A stretch of DNA of 64,000 nt from JBDHTS01 sp044221445 (lineage in GTDB: Bacteria; Pseudomonadota; Alphaproteobacteria; Micavibrionales; Micavibrionaceae), in assembly GCA_044221445.1 (NCBI GenBank), contig JBGAPF010000009.1, forward strand, positions 1-64,000. Reading direction: 5' to 3'. Numbering within the stretch: the stretch's first letter is position 1; the number at the start of each line of letters is the position of its first letter. The notes beneath the pieces were generated by a model. The model did no database searches and had not been told where the DNA came from. It was given only the letters and a program-made list of their open reading frames with translations. A program made the translations under genes and the position numbers. This document shows, in pieces, positions 50,462 through 59,714 of this stretch.

Positions 50462-52195
50462 ATGAACCCGCCTTTCAGCGAACGATTCGGGGATATTTAT
50501 TTCTCCGGCGAGGACGGCCTCGCCGAAACGCGGCATGTTTTCCTTAAAGGGAACGGGCTGCCCGAGGCGTGGCGGGAACGGTTGCGGTTCACAATAGCCG
50601 AGACGGGGTTCGGCACAGGGCTTAATTTCCTGGCCTCATGGATGCTGTTCGAGGCCACGGCGCCTGCAGATGCGGTTCTCGATTACATCGCCATCGAATT
50701 ATATCCTTTAAGCGCATGTGACATACGGGAAGCGCTCGAACCGTGGGCCGCGGAATTCGAGGGACGGCTGGACGCGATGCTGTCCCAATGGCCGCTGCGC
50801 GTGCCGGGTTTTCACCGGCTGCATTTTCCACGCGTCAGGCTGACTCTCGTGTTCGACGATGTGAACGATGCGCTGCCCCAGCTTACCGTGCCGCGCGGTG
50901 TCGATTCCTGGTTTCTCGACGGTTTCGCGCCCGCGAAAAATCCTCAGATGTGGTCGGGCATTCTGTACGGCGAGATGGCGCGGCTCAGCGCCCCCGCCGC
51001 CACTGTCGCCACCTTCACTGCGGCGGGCGCGGTACGGCGCGGACTGGCGGAGGCCGGTTTCCTGGTCGATAAGGTGCCGGGCTTCGGGCGTAAACGCGAC
51101 ATGACGGTGGCGCGTTTCGGGGGCAAGCATGTGCCCGAAACGAAACGGCCCGGTTCCGTGGCCGTGATCGGCGGCGGGCTTGCGGGCACGGCCTGCGCGG
51201 AAGCGCTCCAGCGCAGGGGGATCGAAACGGTAATTTACGAGGCGGGTTCGTCGCTGGCCGCCGGCGCGTCGGGAAACAGGGTCGGCCTCTGCAACCCGCG
51301 TTTTTTTGCGCACCGGACGCCGCAATCGGATTTTTATGCCAGCGCCTACGCCATGGCGGCCAGACGGTTCGCGGGTATGAAAGATATCGGTTTCGTTTCC
51401 TGCGGCAGTCTGCATCTGGTCAATAGCAACGAAAAGGAAAAAAGATTTGTCTCTATGCAGGACAAATGGGGATGGGATAAAGCCCATTTGGATATATTAA
51501 GTGTATCCGAAGCATCTGAAAAGGCAGGCGTCGGGCTGACAAGGCCTTCATTATACCTTGCTGACTCCGGACAGGTCGATCTGGTGGCATTATGCAGAGC
51601 ATATGCAAACGGAATAACCGTCCATACGGCCAACTCGGCCGCAGCGCAGCAGTCGTGCGGCGGTCTGTGGACAGTGGGTGGGCGGTCGTTCGACGCGGTG
51701 GTGCTGGCCGGCGGACCTGGCATGGCGGCTACGACCGCCCTGCCAGTTCATACCGTGCGCGGACAGGTTACGATGGTTCGCGCGACAGAAAAGAGTCTAG
51801 GGCTTAACGTCAACCTTTGCTACGGCGGTTACATGTCCGCACCTTTCGAAGGAGTCCATATGGTTGGCTCCACTTTCCAGAAATGGCTGACGGATGCCAA
51901 TCTGCGTTCAGAAGATGACGACGACAACCTGACCAGACTGGCAGAAAACGTTCCGGCCCTGGCCGGTCATTATGAAATAGTAGGATCGCGCGCCGCGTTG
52001 CGGCTGACGTCCCGCGATCATTTTCCTGTCGCTGGAAAACTGCAGGAAAACCTGTTCGTTTCGACCGCTCACGCGTCCCATGGCATTCTGTCAAGCCTTG
52101 CCTGCGGAGAAGTCCTGGCGGATATGATGGACTGCAGTCCGTCAAGCCTTTCCGGCGATTCGCTGCGGGCTTTAGCGCCAGACAGGTTTTTATGA
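50462..52195 (+). CDS. mnmC: Bifunctional tRNA modification protein MnmC
   Basis: A 577-residue two-domain enzyme finishing the mnm5s2U34 modification of tRNA. The N-terminal methyltransferase has ETGFGTGLNFL and the DxFxP-like LDGFAPAKNPQMW; the C-terminal FAD oxidoreductase has VIGGGLAGTACAEAL near residue 220. ATG 50462 is preferred over TTG 50456. It is divergent from the M3 peptidase. Confidence 0.9.
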   Translation: MNPPFSERFGDIYFSGEDGLAETRHVFLKGNGLPEAWRERLRFTIAETGFGTGLNFLASWMLFEATAPADAVLDYIAIELYPLSACDIREALEPWAAEFEGRLDAMLSQWPLRVPGFHRLHFPRVRLTLVFDDVNDALPQLTVPRGVDSWFLDGFAPAKNPQMWSGILYGEMARLSAPAATVATFTAAGAVRRGLAEAGFLVDKVPGFGRKRDMTVARFGGKHVPETKRPGSVAVIGGGLAGTACAEALQRRGIETVIYEAGSSLAAGASGNRVGLCNPRFFAHRTPQSDFYASAYAMAARRFAGMKDIGFVSCGSLHLVNSNEKEKRFVSMQDKWGWDKAHLDILSVSEASEKAGVGLTRPSLYLADSGQVDLVALCRAYANGITVHTANSAAAQQSCGGLWTVGGRSFDAVVLAGGPGMAATTALPVHTVRGQVTMVRATEKSLGLNVNLCYGGYMSAPFEGVHMVGSTFQKWLTDANLRSEDDDDNLTRLAENVPALAGHYEIVGSRAALRLTSRDHFPVAGKLQENLFVSTAHASHGILSSLACGEVLADMMDCSPSSLSGDSLRALAPDRFL

Positions 52196-52207
52196 TAGAC
52201 TAAATCT

Positions 52208-52408
52208 ATGAAACGAACGCTCTTTTCATGGATATCCTGCACGCGCGCCGCGACGGCGATTGAATATGCATTGATGGCGGGAGGCATCAGCCTGGTGATC
52301 GTTTCGGTCGTATTTTTCGCGGGCGACCGGATAACCGCGATATTTTCGAAAGGCGGATCGGCGCTGCAGAGCGTGGTCTCGGGTATCAACGACCATTCCG
52401 CACGTTAG
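52208..52408 (+). CDS. Flp-type (type IVb) pilin
   Basis: A 66-residue prepilin with a short positive leader, then ATAIEYALMAGGISLVIVSV: the Flp motif with Glu at +5 and Tyr at +6 after the presumed cleavage site. The residue before the site is Ala where Gly is usual. It forms thin tad-type pili in relatives, but no tad/cpa assembly genes are adjacent, so it may be a minor or orphan pilin. Confidence 0.8.
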   Translation: MKRTLFSWISCTRAATAIEYALMAGGISLVIVSVVFFAGDRITAIFSKGGSALQSVVSGINDHSAR

Positions 52409-52449
52409 GGCCCTTTATCGAAGGGCGCGTCTGTGGTTGTATACGCGTC

Positions 52450-53511
52450 ATGTCGGATAAGTTTTTCTATTTCATGGTCGAAGCCTTCCTGCTGGTCCTC
52501 GCGCTGACGCCGATGGCGCTCAAGCTTGCGTTCCGGTTCGATTTCCTTGACCGGCCGGGCGGGCGCAAGCGGCATAAGGACGCGGTGCCGCCGGTCGGCG
52601 GCCTGGTCATATTTCCAGTGTTCATGCTCCTTGCCGCTCATATTATCGAAGACTGGACGCGGTATGGGTGGTTTTATGCCGCCCTGACTTTGATTCTCGT
52701 CACCGGGGGGCTGGATGACCGGTTCAATATTGCGCCGCGCATCAAGTTTGCTGCGCAGTTCGTTGCGGCATTCGTCATAGTGGTGCCAGGTGGGGCGCAA
52801 GTGGTGTCGCTCGGCAATCTGCTCGGGTTCGGCACGGTGTGGCTTGGGTTTATGAGCATTCCGTTTTCGATCATCGCGACCGTGCTGCTGATCAACGCCA
52901 TCAATCTTATGGACGGCCTGGACGGCCTGGCCGGCGGGATGGGGGCGATCATTCTGGGACTGATGGCGTTCTGCGCCGCGCCGTCGGCGGAGGCAACCGA
53001 ACTGATCGTCGCCTGTGGCGCGCTGGCGGGTTTCCTGGTTTTCAACATGCGCAGCCCGTGGCGCAGCCAGGCAAGGATTTTTCTGGGCGACGCGGGCAGC
53101 ATGGCGATAGGTCTGGTGCTGTCCTGGTATGTGATCCGGCTTGCAGGCGGCGCGACACCGATGATCCAGCCCGCCACCGCGGCATGGCTGCTTGCCTTGC
53201 CGATCATGGATACGTGCGGCCAGTTCGCGCGGCGGGTGCGCGAGGGACGGCATCCGTTTTCCGCCGACCAGTTTCATTTCCATTATCTGGTAGTCCAGGC
53301 CGGGCTTACGCCGGGCAAGGCGTCGGCGTTCATTCTGGGGATCATCTTTCTATATGGAATGATCGGGATGACGGGAATCGCGCTGGGCGTTTCGCCCTGG
53401 ATCCTGATGTATGTATGGGCCGGCCTCCTGCTGATCCATATCTATCTGGCGATGCGGCCCGACCGTTTTCGCAGGCTGATTGCGCGCGTCGTCAGGGCGC
53501 GAAAGGCATGA
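52450..53511 (+). CDS. MraY/WecA-family undecaprenyl-phosphate sugar-1-phosphate transferase
   Basis: A 353-residue membrane enzyme with about ten helices. Catalytic-loop motifs: VTGGLDDRFN, INLMDGLDGLAGG and FLGDAGSMAIG; the HFHYLVVQAGL loop resembles WecA. It starts lipid-linked glycan assembly by loading a sugar phosphate on undecaprenyl phosphate. It overlaps the next glycosyltransferase by ATGA. Confidence 0.88.
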   Translation: MSDKFFYFMVEAFLLVLALTPMALKLAFRFDFLDRPGGRKRHKDAVPPVGGLVIFPVFMLLAAHIIEDWTRYGWFYAALTLILVTGGLDDRFNIAPRIKFAAQFVAAFVIVVPGGAQVVSLGNLLGFGTVWLGFMSIPFSIIATVLLINAINLMDGLDGLAGGMGAIILGLMAFCAAPSAEATELIVACGALAGFLVFNMRSPWRSQARIFLGDAGSMAIGLVLSWYVIRLAGGATPMIQPATAAWLLALPIMDTCGQFARRVREGRHPFSADQFHFHYLVVQAGLTPGKASAFILGIIFLYGMIGMTGIALGVSPWILMYVWAGLLLIHIYLAMRPDRFRRLIARVVRARKA

Positions 53512-54632
53512 AGCTTATCTATGTGGTCACCGAAGACTGGTATTTCCTGTCCCATCGTCTTCCCACCGCGCGCGCGGCGCAGCGGGCAGGCTTTGATGTC
53601 GCGGTGATCGCACGCGACACGGGACGGTTCGCCGCCATAAAAAGCGAAGGGATGCGCGCCATTCCGTTTCCGTTCGAACGGCGCAGTCTCAATCCTTTTC
53701 GCGTTATCGCGGATATTGTCGGGCTGGTTCGTATTTACCGCGAAGAAAAGCCGGACGTGCTGCACCATATCGCGATGAAGCCAGTCCTGTGCGGGTCTAT
53801 TGCTGCAGGCTTTTCAGGCATAAGGAACGTCATCAACGCATTTCCGGGGCTGGGCTATGTCTTCACATCGGATGCGCGCCTGGCAAAATTGCTGCGCGGC
53901 ATTCTGGTGCCTGTGTTCCGCTTTCTGCTGAAACGCGACCGTCATATCGTCCTGCTGCAGAACGACGACGACCTAAAGCGTCTTTCGGCGTTGCGCATGA
54001 TCCCGGAAAGGCAGAGCATTGTCATCCGGGGGTCGGGTGTCGATATGGACGCCTGGCCTGAAACGCCGTTGCCGCCGGTGGCGCCGGATTTTATCTGTGT
54101 CTTCGCGGGGCGGATGATCGGCATCAAGGGGCTGGAGACACTGAAGGCAGCGTTCGAACGTCTTGCGGCGACCCATCCTCATATCCGTCTCTGGCTTTGC
54201 GGCGCGCCCGATCCTTCCAATCCCGCCTCATGGTCGGACGGCGACATGCTGGCATGGGCGAAAACGCCCAATGTCGTTTACAAGGGGCAATGCGCGATGC
54301 AGGGCATATGGCCCCAGGCGCATCTGGCGATCCAGCCTTCCTGGGGGGGCGAGGGGATACCGAAATCAATGCTGGAAGCGGCGTCCTGCGGTCGCCCTTT
54401 CGTGGCGACCGACGTTCCGGGATGCCGCGAAGTGGCGCGGGACGGCGTCAACGGGCTGCTGGTGCCGCCGCGCGACGCGGAAGCCCTGGCCATGGCGGTG
54501 GCGCGGCTTGCGGATGACGAACGCCTCTGGCGAAGCCTGGCCGCGCGAAGCCGCGAGGTTGTCGCGCGCGACCTGTCCGCCGACGCCGTCGGCGCGCAGG
54601 CTGAAACTATGTACAGGCGGTTCTGTGGATAA
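53508..54632 (+). CDS. GT4-family glycosyltransferase
   Basis: A 374-residue GT-B transferase: acceptor half with WYFLSHRLPTARAAQRAGFDV and INAFPGLGYVF, donor half with FAGRMIGIKGLETL and WGGEGIPKSMLEAASCGRPFV (EX7E-like). This type commonly adds the second sugar onto undecaprenyl-linked precursors, which fits its coupling to the WecA-like gene. Confidence 0.87.
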   Translation: MKLIYVVTEDWYFLSHRLPTARAAQRAGFDVAVIARDTGRFAAIKSEGMRAIPFPFERRSLNPFRVIADIVGLVRIYREEKPDVLHHIAMKPVLCGSIAAGFSGIRNVINAFPGLGYVFTSDARLAKLLRGILVPVFRFLLKRDRHIVLLQNDDDLKRLSALRMIPERQSIVIRGSGVDMDAWPETPLPPVAPDFICVFAGRMIGIKGLETLKAAFERLAATHPHIRLWLCGAPDPSNPASWSDGDMLAWAKTPNVVYKGQCAMQGIWPQAHLAIQPSWGGEGIPKSMLEAASCGRPFVATDVPGCREVARDGVNGLLVPPRDAEALAMAVARLADDERLWRSLAARSREVVARDLSADAVGAQAETMYRRFCG

Positions 54633-54724
54633 AAGCAGGGACAACGCCTGTCACGCATTGACGCCTATATCCTGAAGTCCATAGCGTTTACTGTGAATAA
54701 TTCCCTTACGAAAAGGCAGGGGTG

Positions 54725-55756
54725 ATGGATCGTAAACACTGGATGACGCTTCTGGCCGCTGGTTCCGCCTTATGCGTCGGAGCCTGCGGAGCGACCGCTT
54801 CGCCGCCAGCCCCGCAGGCCGCAGCTCCTGCTTCCGAACCACAGCCTGTTACCTTAGCATCGACCGCACCGCCCGAAGCGGTAAGCCCGGCCAGCAAAGC
54901 CCTTGACGAAAGCGCCAGCGAGCGGCTCGACGCGCTGGAAAAGCAGGTATCGGACCTGCGCAACGATATGAGTCTGATGATGCCGGCCCTGACCAAGCTG
55001 GTCAACGCCCAGCAGGATCTGCAGCAAGTGCTTGACCGCATGGGGGCCGCAGCGAATGCCCCTCTGGCCAAAGCGGAGAAGACTGCCGACAATGCCGCCT
55101 CGGGGCCTGCCGTGCCCGTTAACGATGGCACAGAGGTGCCGCAGCCTTTGATGCCGGCGATCGCCAATCCCCAGGCGTTAGAGGAGTCTCTCAAGACGTC
55201 CTCGGCGGCTCCGCTGTCCCATAACGACATCCCCCCGCCCGCCCTGGAAAAAGGATTCGCGGCACCGTCCGCAGAGGCCATGCGCCAGTATGGCGCGGAC
55301 GATGCGCTGGCGGCCGTCGAGCCCGCGTCGGGCGCGGCTGACATGCCGGTTGAAAACTCCCCTGCCGCCGCGGCGGGGCCAGAAGAGGCCGCCGCCGATG
55401 CGCCCGCTTCTGCAAGCGCTTTTTCAGTCAGCCAACTGCGCTTCGGCGAACACGCCAGCATGACCCGGCTGGTCCTCGATGCGGATGGCAAAGTTCCCTA
55501 TACCTATGAACTCGATAAGGATGGGACCGGTCTGACGGTGCGTCTGCCCCAGACCGCCTGGAACGCGGCGGCGCAGGGCAGCGGGCTAAACAGGTCACCG
55601 GTGATCGATACGTATTCGGCGGCGCCGGACGGTCAGAACGGCACGATCCTGACCGTCCGCCTTAAAAAGCCGGTCAGCGTCAGCTGGGCCGATGTCCTCC
55701 CACCCTCGGGCGACGGCGGTAACCGTGTCGTCATGGATCTTGCGCCCCGTTCTTAA
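54725..55756 (+). CDS. Lipoprotein with AMIN-like C-terminal domain
   Basis: About 343 residues. Signal peptide with a lipobox (VGAC), an Ala/Pro-rich stretch, a coiled coil at about 65-110 (ERLDALEKQVSDLRND), a long low-complexity Ala/Pro/Glu linker, and a C-terminal beta domain (SVSQLRFGEHASMTRLVLD) resembling AMIN domains that bind peptidoglycan or secretins. GGCAGGGG precedes the ATG. Confidence 0.6.
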   Translation: MDRKHWMTLLAAGSALCVGACGATASPPAPQAAAPASEPQPVTLASTAPPEAVSPASKALDESASERLDALEKQVSDLRNDMSLMMPALTKLVNAQQDLQQVLDRMGAAANAPLAKAEKTADNAASGPAVPVNDGTEVPQPLMPAIANPQALEESLKTSSAAPLSHNDIPPPALEKGFAAPSAEAMRQYGADDALAAVEPASGAADMPVENSPAAAAGPEEAAADAPASASAFSVSQLRFGEHASMTRLVLDADGKVPYTYELDKDGTGLTVRLPQTAWNAAAQGSGLNRSPVIDTYSAAPDGQNGTILTVRLKKPVSVSWADVLPPSGDGGNRVVMDLAPRS

Positions 55757-55876
55757 CCGGTTGTTTTTCTGTCAGTTTCGCAGATAATCGAAATGTCCAC
55801 CATGACCCGCGAAGGGTTGGGGTCTGGCGAGCGTATAGTCTTTACGGCAACCGATACAACAACCAGGAGTTCGAGA

Positions 55877-56215
55877 ATGAAAAAGATCCTTATGTCCGGC
55901 GCGGTCCTGATGCTGCTGGCCGCCCCTGCCATGGCCGAAGACAAAATGCCGCCGGGCGACGGCGCGCCGCCGCAGCACCAGGGCATGTTCGAACGGGCCG
56001 ATGCTAACAACGACGGCAAGGTCTCGAAAGCCGAGTACAATGCCCAGCAGGAGAAATTCTTCGCCGAAACCGACAAGGACGGCAACGGCGAGCTGACAAA
56101 AGACGAAATGAAGGCGCGGCGCGAGGCGATGCGCGAAAAATTCAAGGCATGGCGCGACGCGCATCCCCGTAAGGAAGGCGCGCCCGGCATGAAGCACGAC
56201 GAGAAGCCCGAATAA
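55877..56215 (+). CDS. EF-hand periplasmic protein, 112 aa
   Basis: Signal peptide ending AMAE, then two canonical EF-hand loops: DANNDGKVSKAE and DKDGNGELTKDE, then a Lys/Arg-rich helix. CAGGAG lies ahead of ATG 55877. It stands at the head of the sigma-factor operon, 22 bases before the sigma gene. Confidence 0.85.
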   Translation: MKKILMSGAVLMLLAAPAMAEDKMPPGDGAPPQHQGMFERADANNDGKVSKAEYNAQQEKFFAETDKDGNGELTKDEMKARREAMREKFKAWRDAHPRKEGAPGMKHDEKPE

Positions 56216-56237
56216 GGCTGAAAGGCGAACGCCAATC

Positions 56238-56840
56238 ATGAAGGCCCTGAAGGCTGCCATGCCGGATGAAGACAGCGACGAAAGCCTGATGCTCCGCATT
56301 GTGCAGGGAGACCATCAGGCTTTCGCGCAGCTTACCCACCGCCATAGCGGGCGTTTCTATGCCCATGCCTGGCGGATGACGGGCAACAGGGCGGAAGCGG
56401 AGGACAGCGTGCAGGAGGCTTTCATGAAGCTATGGCGGAATCCGGCGTCGTTCGACGCGGGCAAGGGCCATAAATTCGTCACCTGGTTTTACCGTGTGGT
56501 GGGCAACGCCGCCATCGACCAGAAGCGCCGGAAACGCGAAACGCCGGACACGGACGCGACGGAGCGGAGCATTGCGACCGCGCCGCTGCAGGACGAAACC
56601 TATCAGGACGACCGCCGGGCCGAGGCGCTGGAAGCCGCGATCCGGGACCTGCCTGAACGTCAGGCCACTGCACTGAACCTTTGCTTTTCCGAGGGCCTGA
56701 GCAATGCCGAGGCGGCGGAGGCGATGGAGATCAAGATCAAGGCGCTGGAGTCGTTGTTGATGCGCGCCAAGAAAGCACTGAAAGAACGGCTGGCCGACGA
56801 TGGCTGGCTGGACAAGGAGACGAACCATGGACACGCATGA
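56238..56840 (+). CDS. ECF RNA polymerase sigma factor
   Basis: A 200-residue group 4 sigma factor: region 2 with TGNRAEAEDSVQEAFMKLWRN and FVTWFYRVVGNAAID, region 4 with LPERQATALNLCFSEGLSNAEAA and ESLLMRAKKALKE. It differs from the EcfG-like sigma at 29.3 kb. The two following genes overlap in series and likely encode its regulators. Confidence 0.9.
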   Translation: MKALKAAMPDEDSDESLMLRIVQGDHQAFAQLTHRHSGRFYAHAWRMTGNRAEAEDSVQEAFMKLWRNPASFDAGKGHKFVTWFYRVVGNAAIDQKRRKRETPDTDATERSIATAPLQDETYQDDRRAEALEAAIRDLPERQATALNLCFSEGLSNAEAAEAMEIKIKALESLLMRAKKALKERLADDGWLDKETNHGHA

Positions 56841-57147
56841 AGACAGACAACTGGACGCCCTGTTGCGCAACCGCATGACGCCCTTGCCCCCGGAAGGGCT
56901 GGCCGAGCGCATCATTGCCCGGGCCGCGACCGAAGGGCGGGGCGCGCAGACGGTCATCCGGCTGAACCGCCGTCCTGGCTTCTGGGCCGAACTGATGCAG
57001 GCCTTTTACATACCGAAGCCGGCGCTGGCCTTCGCTGCGATCCTGCTGTTCGGCGTCATGATCGGGTTCGACATGGGCGGAATCACGGACGACAGCGCTG
57101 TCGGCGACTGGTCGAGCCTGTTTACCAGCGGGGAGGGATGGCTATGA
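56827..57147 (+). CDS. Membrane protein, likely anti-sigma partner
   Basis: A 106-residue protein: a cytoplasmic N-terminal helical region (DRQLDALLRNRMTPLPPEGLAERI), one membrane segment (ALAFAAILLFGVMIGF) and a short periplasmic tail. The start overlaps the sigma gene by 14 bases. Layout and position match single-pass anti-sigma factors, without a zinc motif. Confidence 0.65.
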   Translation: MDTHEDRQLDALLRNRMTPLPPEGLAERIIARAATEGRGAQTVIRLNRRPGFWAELMQAFYIPKPALAFAAILLFGVMIGFDMGGITDDSAVGDWSSLFTSGEGWL

Positions 57148-57665
57148 ACAAAAACATGAAGATCGTTTTCACCGCATCGGTGCTGCTCAACCTTCTGCTG
57201 GCCGGAATCATGGCGGGCTACGCCGTCAAATGCCGCAGCCCGGACCCATGGAGCGCGGCGCCCGCAATGGCAAAGCTGAGCCCCCAGGGTAAAACATTGC
57301 TGAAAGACTCTTTCGACGCGTCGCGCGCGACGATGGAGCAGACGTTCCGGGACGCCAAACAGTTAAGGGAAAAGCTGAACGCCATCCTGCAGGCCGATAC
57401 CTTCGACGCCGATGCCTATGCGGCGGCGTCCGCAGCCCTGCGGGAACATCAGGTCAAAATCATGGAACAGCGCGCGAAAACGGCGGGCGGCCTGGCCGCC
57501 AAGCTGAGTCCGGAGGACCGCAGGCTTATGGCCGACTGGCTGTCAGGCCCCGGCCGTCCCGGCTGGCGGAAAGGCATGCATCGCTTTGGGCCATATGCTA
57601 AAGACCAACCCGTCTCTCACCCGCGCAGTGGGGAAGAGGGCAGGGGAGAAGGCACTGCGCCTTAA
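57144..57665 (+). CDS. Periplasmic heavy-metal-sensor/Spy-like protein
   Basis: A 173-residue protein with an N-terminal membrane anchor (VFTASVLLNLLLAGIMAGY) and a helical periplasmic domain (RDAKQLREKLNAILQAD, LSPEDRRLMADWL) of the CnrX/Spy/metal-resist type. ATG 57144 has GGGAGG upstream and overlaps the previous stop. The last ~15 residues are encoded by a palindromic repeat, so the natural C-terminus may be shorter. Confidence 0.7.
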   Translation: MNKNMKIVFTASVLLNLLLAGIMAGYAVKCRSPDPWSAAPAMAKLSPQGKTLLKDSFDASRATMEQTFRDAKQLREKLNAILQADTFDADAYAAASAALREHQVKIMEQRAKTAGGLAAKLSPEDRRLMADWLSGPGRPGWRKGMHRFGPYAKDQPVSHPRSGEEGRGEGTAP

Positions 57666-57745
57666 GCGCGATGGGGATTTTATATTGGGGTATCCGAGCC
57701 TCCCCCTCTCCCTGACCATCTCCCTCGCGCGCGGGTGATGGGGAA
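57605..57745. repeat. Inverted pair of GC-rich palindromic repeats
   Basis: Two related arms in opposite orientation: CTCTCACCCGCGCAGTGGGG... (from 57613) and a diverged reverse complement ending CGCGCGCGGGTGATGGGG (about 57700-57743). They fill the gap between the Spy-like gene and trhO and reach into the coding end of the former. They resemble dispersed intergenic palindromes of proteobacteria. Confidence 0.6.
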
Positions 57746-57749
57746 AAGA

Positions 57750-58637
57750 TCAGGCGCGTTGCGTCCGTTCCGTCAGATGGCGGTGGCGCATCCTTAAAGA
57801 GACCGCCCGGGCGGGCGTCAGGGCGTCGATGCAGCGCGCGCATGACACGCCTTCCTCGAAGGTTTCCGACGCGCGATCCTGCGCGGTGAGCGGGTGGCCG
57901 CAGCCGAAGCAGTATTCCCAGTCACCTTCCTTCAGCCCGTGGCCGATGGCGACGCGGCGGTCGAAGACATAGCAGTCGCCCCGCCACAGGCTCCGGTCCG
58001 GCGGTGTTTCCTCCAGATATTTCAGAATGCCGCCTTTGAGATGGTAGACCTCGCCGAAGCCATGCTCCAGCATGTAGGCGGACGCCTTTTCGCACCGGAT
58101 GCCGCCGGTGCAGAACATCGCTATTTTTCTGTGCCTTGCGGGATCGAGTTCGCGGCTCACATAATCCTTGAACTCGGTGAAGGTCGCTATGCCGGGGTCG
58201 ACCGCGCCCTCGAACGTGCCGACGGCGGTTTCATAGGTGTTGCGCGTATCGATAACCAGCACGTCCGGGTCGGCAACCAGCGCGTTCCAGTCTTTCGGCG
58301 CCACATACGTTCCGGCGCGTTTCGCCGGGTTCGCCTCGGGCGCGCGCATCGTGATGATTTCTTTTTTTAGCCGGATCTTGAGGCGCAGGAAGGGTTTATC
58401 CTCCGACGTTGAAAATTTAAGTTCGCCGGAGCGGATGCCGAACTGCGCGTCCAGGAAATCGATGGCGTCGGCCAGCGTCCCGTTCTTCCCTGCGATCGTC
58501 CCGTTGATGCCTTCCGGCGCGAGCAGGATCGTGCCGACGATCCCGTGATACGCGCAGACATCCCTGACCCGCGCCTGCAACGCGGGCAGGTCGTCCAGTT
58601 CCAGAAAGCGGTAGAGCGCGGCAACGGTCCAGGTCAT
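57750..58637 (-). CDS. trhO: tRNA uridine(34) hydroxylase / rhodanese-like TrhO
   Basis: A 295-residue YceA/TrhO protein, which hydroxylates U34 of certain tRNAs. N-terminal acylphosphatase-like domain (GIVGTILLAPEGINGT), then a rhodanese domain with DVLVIDTRNTYE and the active-site loop FCTGGIRCEKASA, then C-terminal CxxC pairs (CFGCGHPL, CARC). Confidence 0.92.
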   Translation of the reverse strand: MTWTVAALYRFLELDDLPALQARVRDVCAYHGIVGTILLAPEGINGTIAGKNGTLADAIDFLDAQFGIRSGELKFSTSEDKPFLRLKIRLKKEIITMRAPEANPAKRAGTYVAPKDWNALVADPDVLVIDTRNTYETAVGTFEGAVDPGIATFTEFKDYVSRELDPARHRKIAMFCTGGIRCEKASAYMLEHGFGEVYHLKGGILKYLEETPPDRSLWRGDCYVFDRRVAIGHGLKEGDWEYCFGCGHPLTAQDRASETFEEGVSCARCIDALTPARAVSLRMRHRHLTERTQRA

Positions 58638-58700
58638 GCGGGAGTTATACAGAGATCATGCGGAATTTTCAAATGAGCCGAAAAATAATGCTTGCAAAAG

Positions 58701-58716
58701 GCAACCAAATGGTTGC
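58701..58716 (+). promoter_or_regulatory. ArsR-type operator
   Basis: GCAACCAAATGGTTGC, perfect 7-base inverted arms around AA. It lies between a possible -35 (TTGCAA, 58692) and the ArsR start at 58734, where binding would block transcription. Self-repression is likely. Confidence 0.65.
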
Positions 58717-58733
58717 ATATTTAAGAAGTGAGC

Positions 58734-59048
58734 ATGAACGAGGTGTTCAAGGCGCTGGCCGATGCCAGCCGACGACAGTTGCTTGACCGCCTCCGGGCGG
58801 AAAACGGGCAGACGCTGGCGGCCCTTTGCCAGGGGCTCGATATGTCGCGGCAGGCGGTCACCAAGCACCTGGCGATCCTGGAAGGGGCGAACCTCGTCGT
58901 GACGCGCAAAAGCGGCCGTGAAAAGCTGCATTACCTCAATCCCGTGCCGATCCATGAGATCGGCGAGCGATGGATTGAAAAGTTCGAGCGGACACGCATG
59001 CGTGCGCTCGCCGATCTGAAACAACAACTGGAAGGACCACAAGAATGA
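58734..59048 (+). CDS. ArsR/SmtB-family regulator
   Basis: A 104-residue winged-helix repressor (FKALADASRRQLLDRL, LDMSRQAVTKHLAIL, GREKLHYL). It lacks the metal-binding cysteines of ArsR proper and matches the group paired with SRPBCC/AHSA1 genes. ATG 58734 is preferred over GTG 58728. The stop overlaps the next start (ATGA). Confidence 0.88.
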   Translation: MNEVFKALADASRRQLLDRLRAENGQTLAALCQGLDMSRQAVTKHLAILEGANLVVTRKSGREKLHYLNPVPIHEIGERWIEKFERTRMRALADLKQQLEGPQE

Positions 59049-59500
59049 GCGACAGCTTTGCCTATGTAACCTATATCCGCACGACCCCGCAGAAACTGTG
59101 GGACGCGCTGCTGAAACCCGAATTCACGAAGCAATACTGGTTCGGCGTGACTCTGGAGTCCGCCTGGGCCTTGGACGCACCATGGAAAATGGTCTTTGCC
59201 GACGGCAGGGTCGCCGATTCCGGTTCTGTGGTCGAAATCGACCCGCCGCGCCGCCTCGTCCTTTCCTGGCGCCATGAAATGAATCCCGAACTGACGGCCG
59301 AAGGCTTTTCACGCGCGACGTTCGAACTGGAGGAAATAGGCGACGCGGTCAAGCTGTCGATCCTGCATGAGATCGATAAGGACGACTCGAAACTTATCAA
59401 GGGAGTCTCCGGCGGATGGCCGAAAATCATCGCCAGCCTCAAGAGTTTGCTGGAGACGGGCAAGCCGCTGGATCAGTCTGTGAAGCCCTGCGGCTCTTGA
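59045..59500 (+). CDS. SRPBCC (AHSA1-like) domain protein
   Basis: A 151-residue START/Bet v1-like protein with YIRTTPQKLWDALLKPEFTK, WKMVFADG and GGWPKIIASLKSLLETG, typical of the AHSA1-like ligand-binding family. Translationally coupled to the ArsR gene; the pair is common, but ligand and role are unknown. Confidence 0.88.
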   Translation: MSDSFAYVTYIRTTPQKLWDALLKPEFTKQYWFGVTLESAWALDAPWKMVFADGRVADSGSVVEIDPPRRLVLSWRHEMNPELTAEGFSRATFELEEIGDAVKLSILHEIDKDDSKLIKGVSGGWPKIIASLKSLLETGKPLDQSVKPCGS

Positions 59501-59714
59501 AACGGAATGCCGAAACTTGCGAATTTTCGAATTCCCGGCCGTTATGATTTAACGGGCCGGGAATTTAAAAATATATTATGGCTTCAGGCAGGCTGAACCG
59601 GCTGATCAAGCATTATTTCAGATGAGACGAAACCAAAAAGATTCCTTGAATCGATGTCCGGATCGCCTAGCTTTATCGGAAGTTTTATTTTGTAACGCAA
59701 GAAAGGAGCCAATC

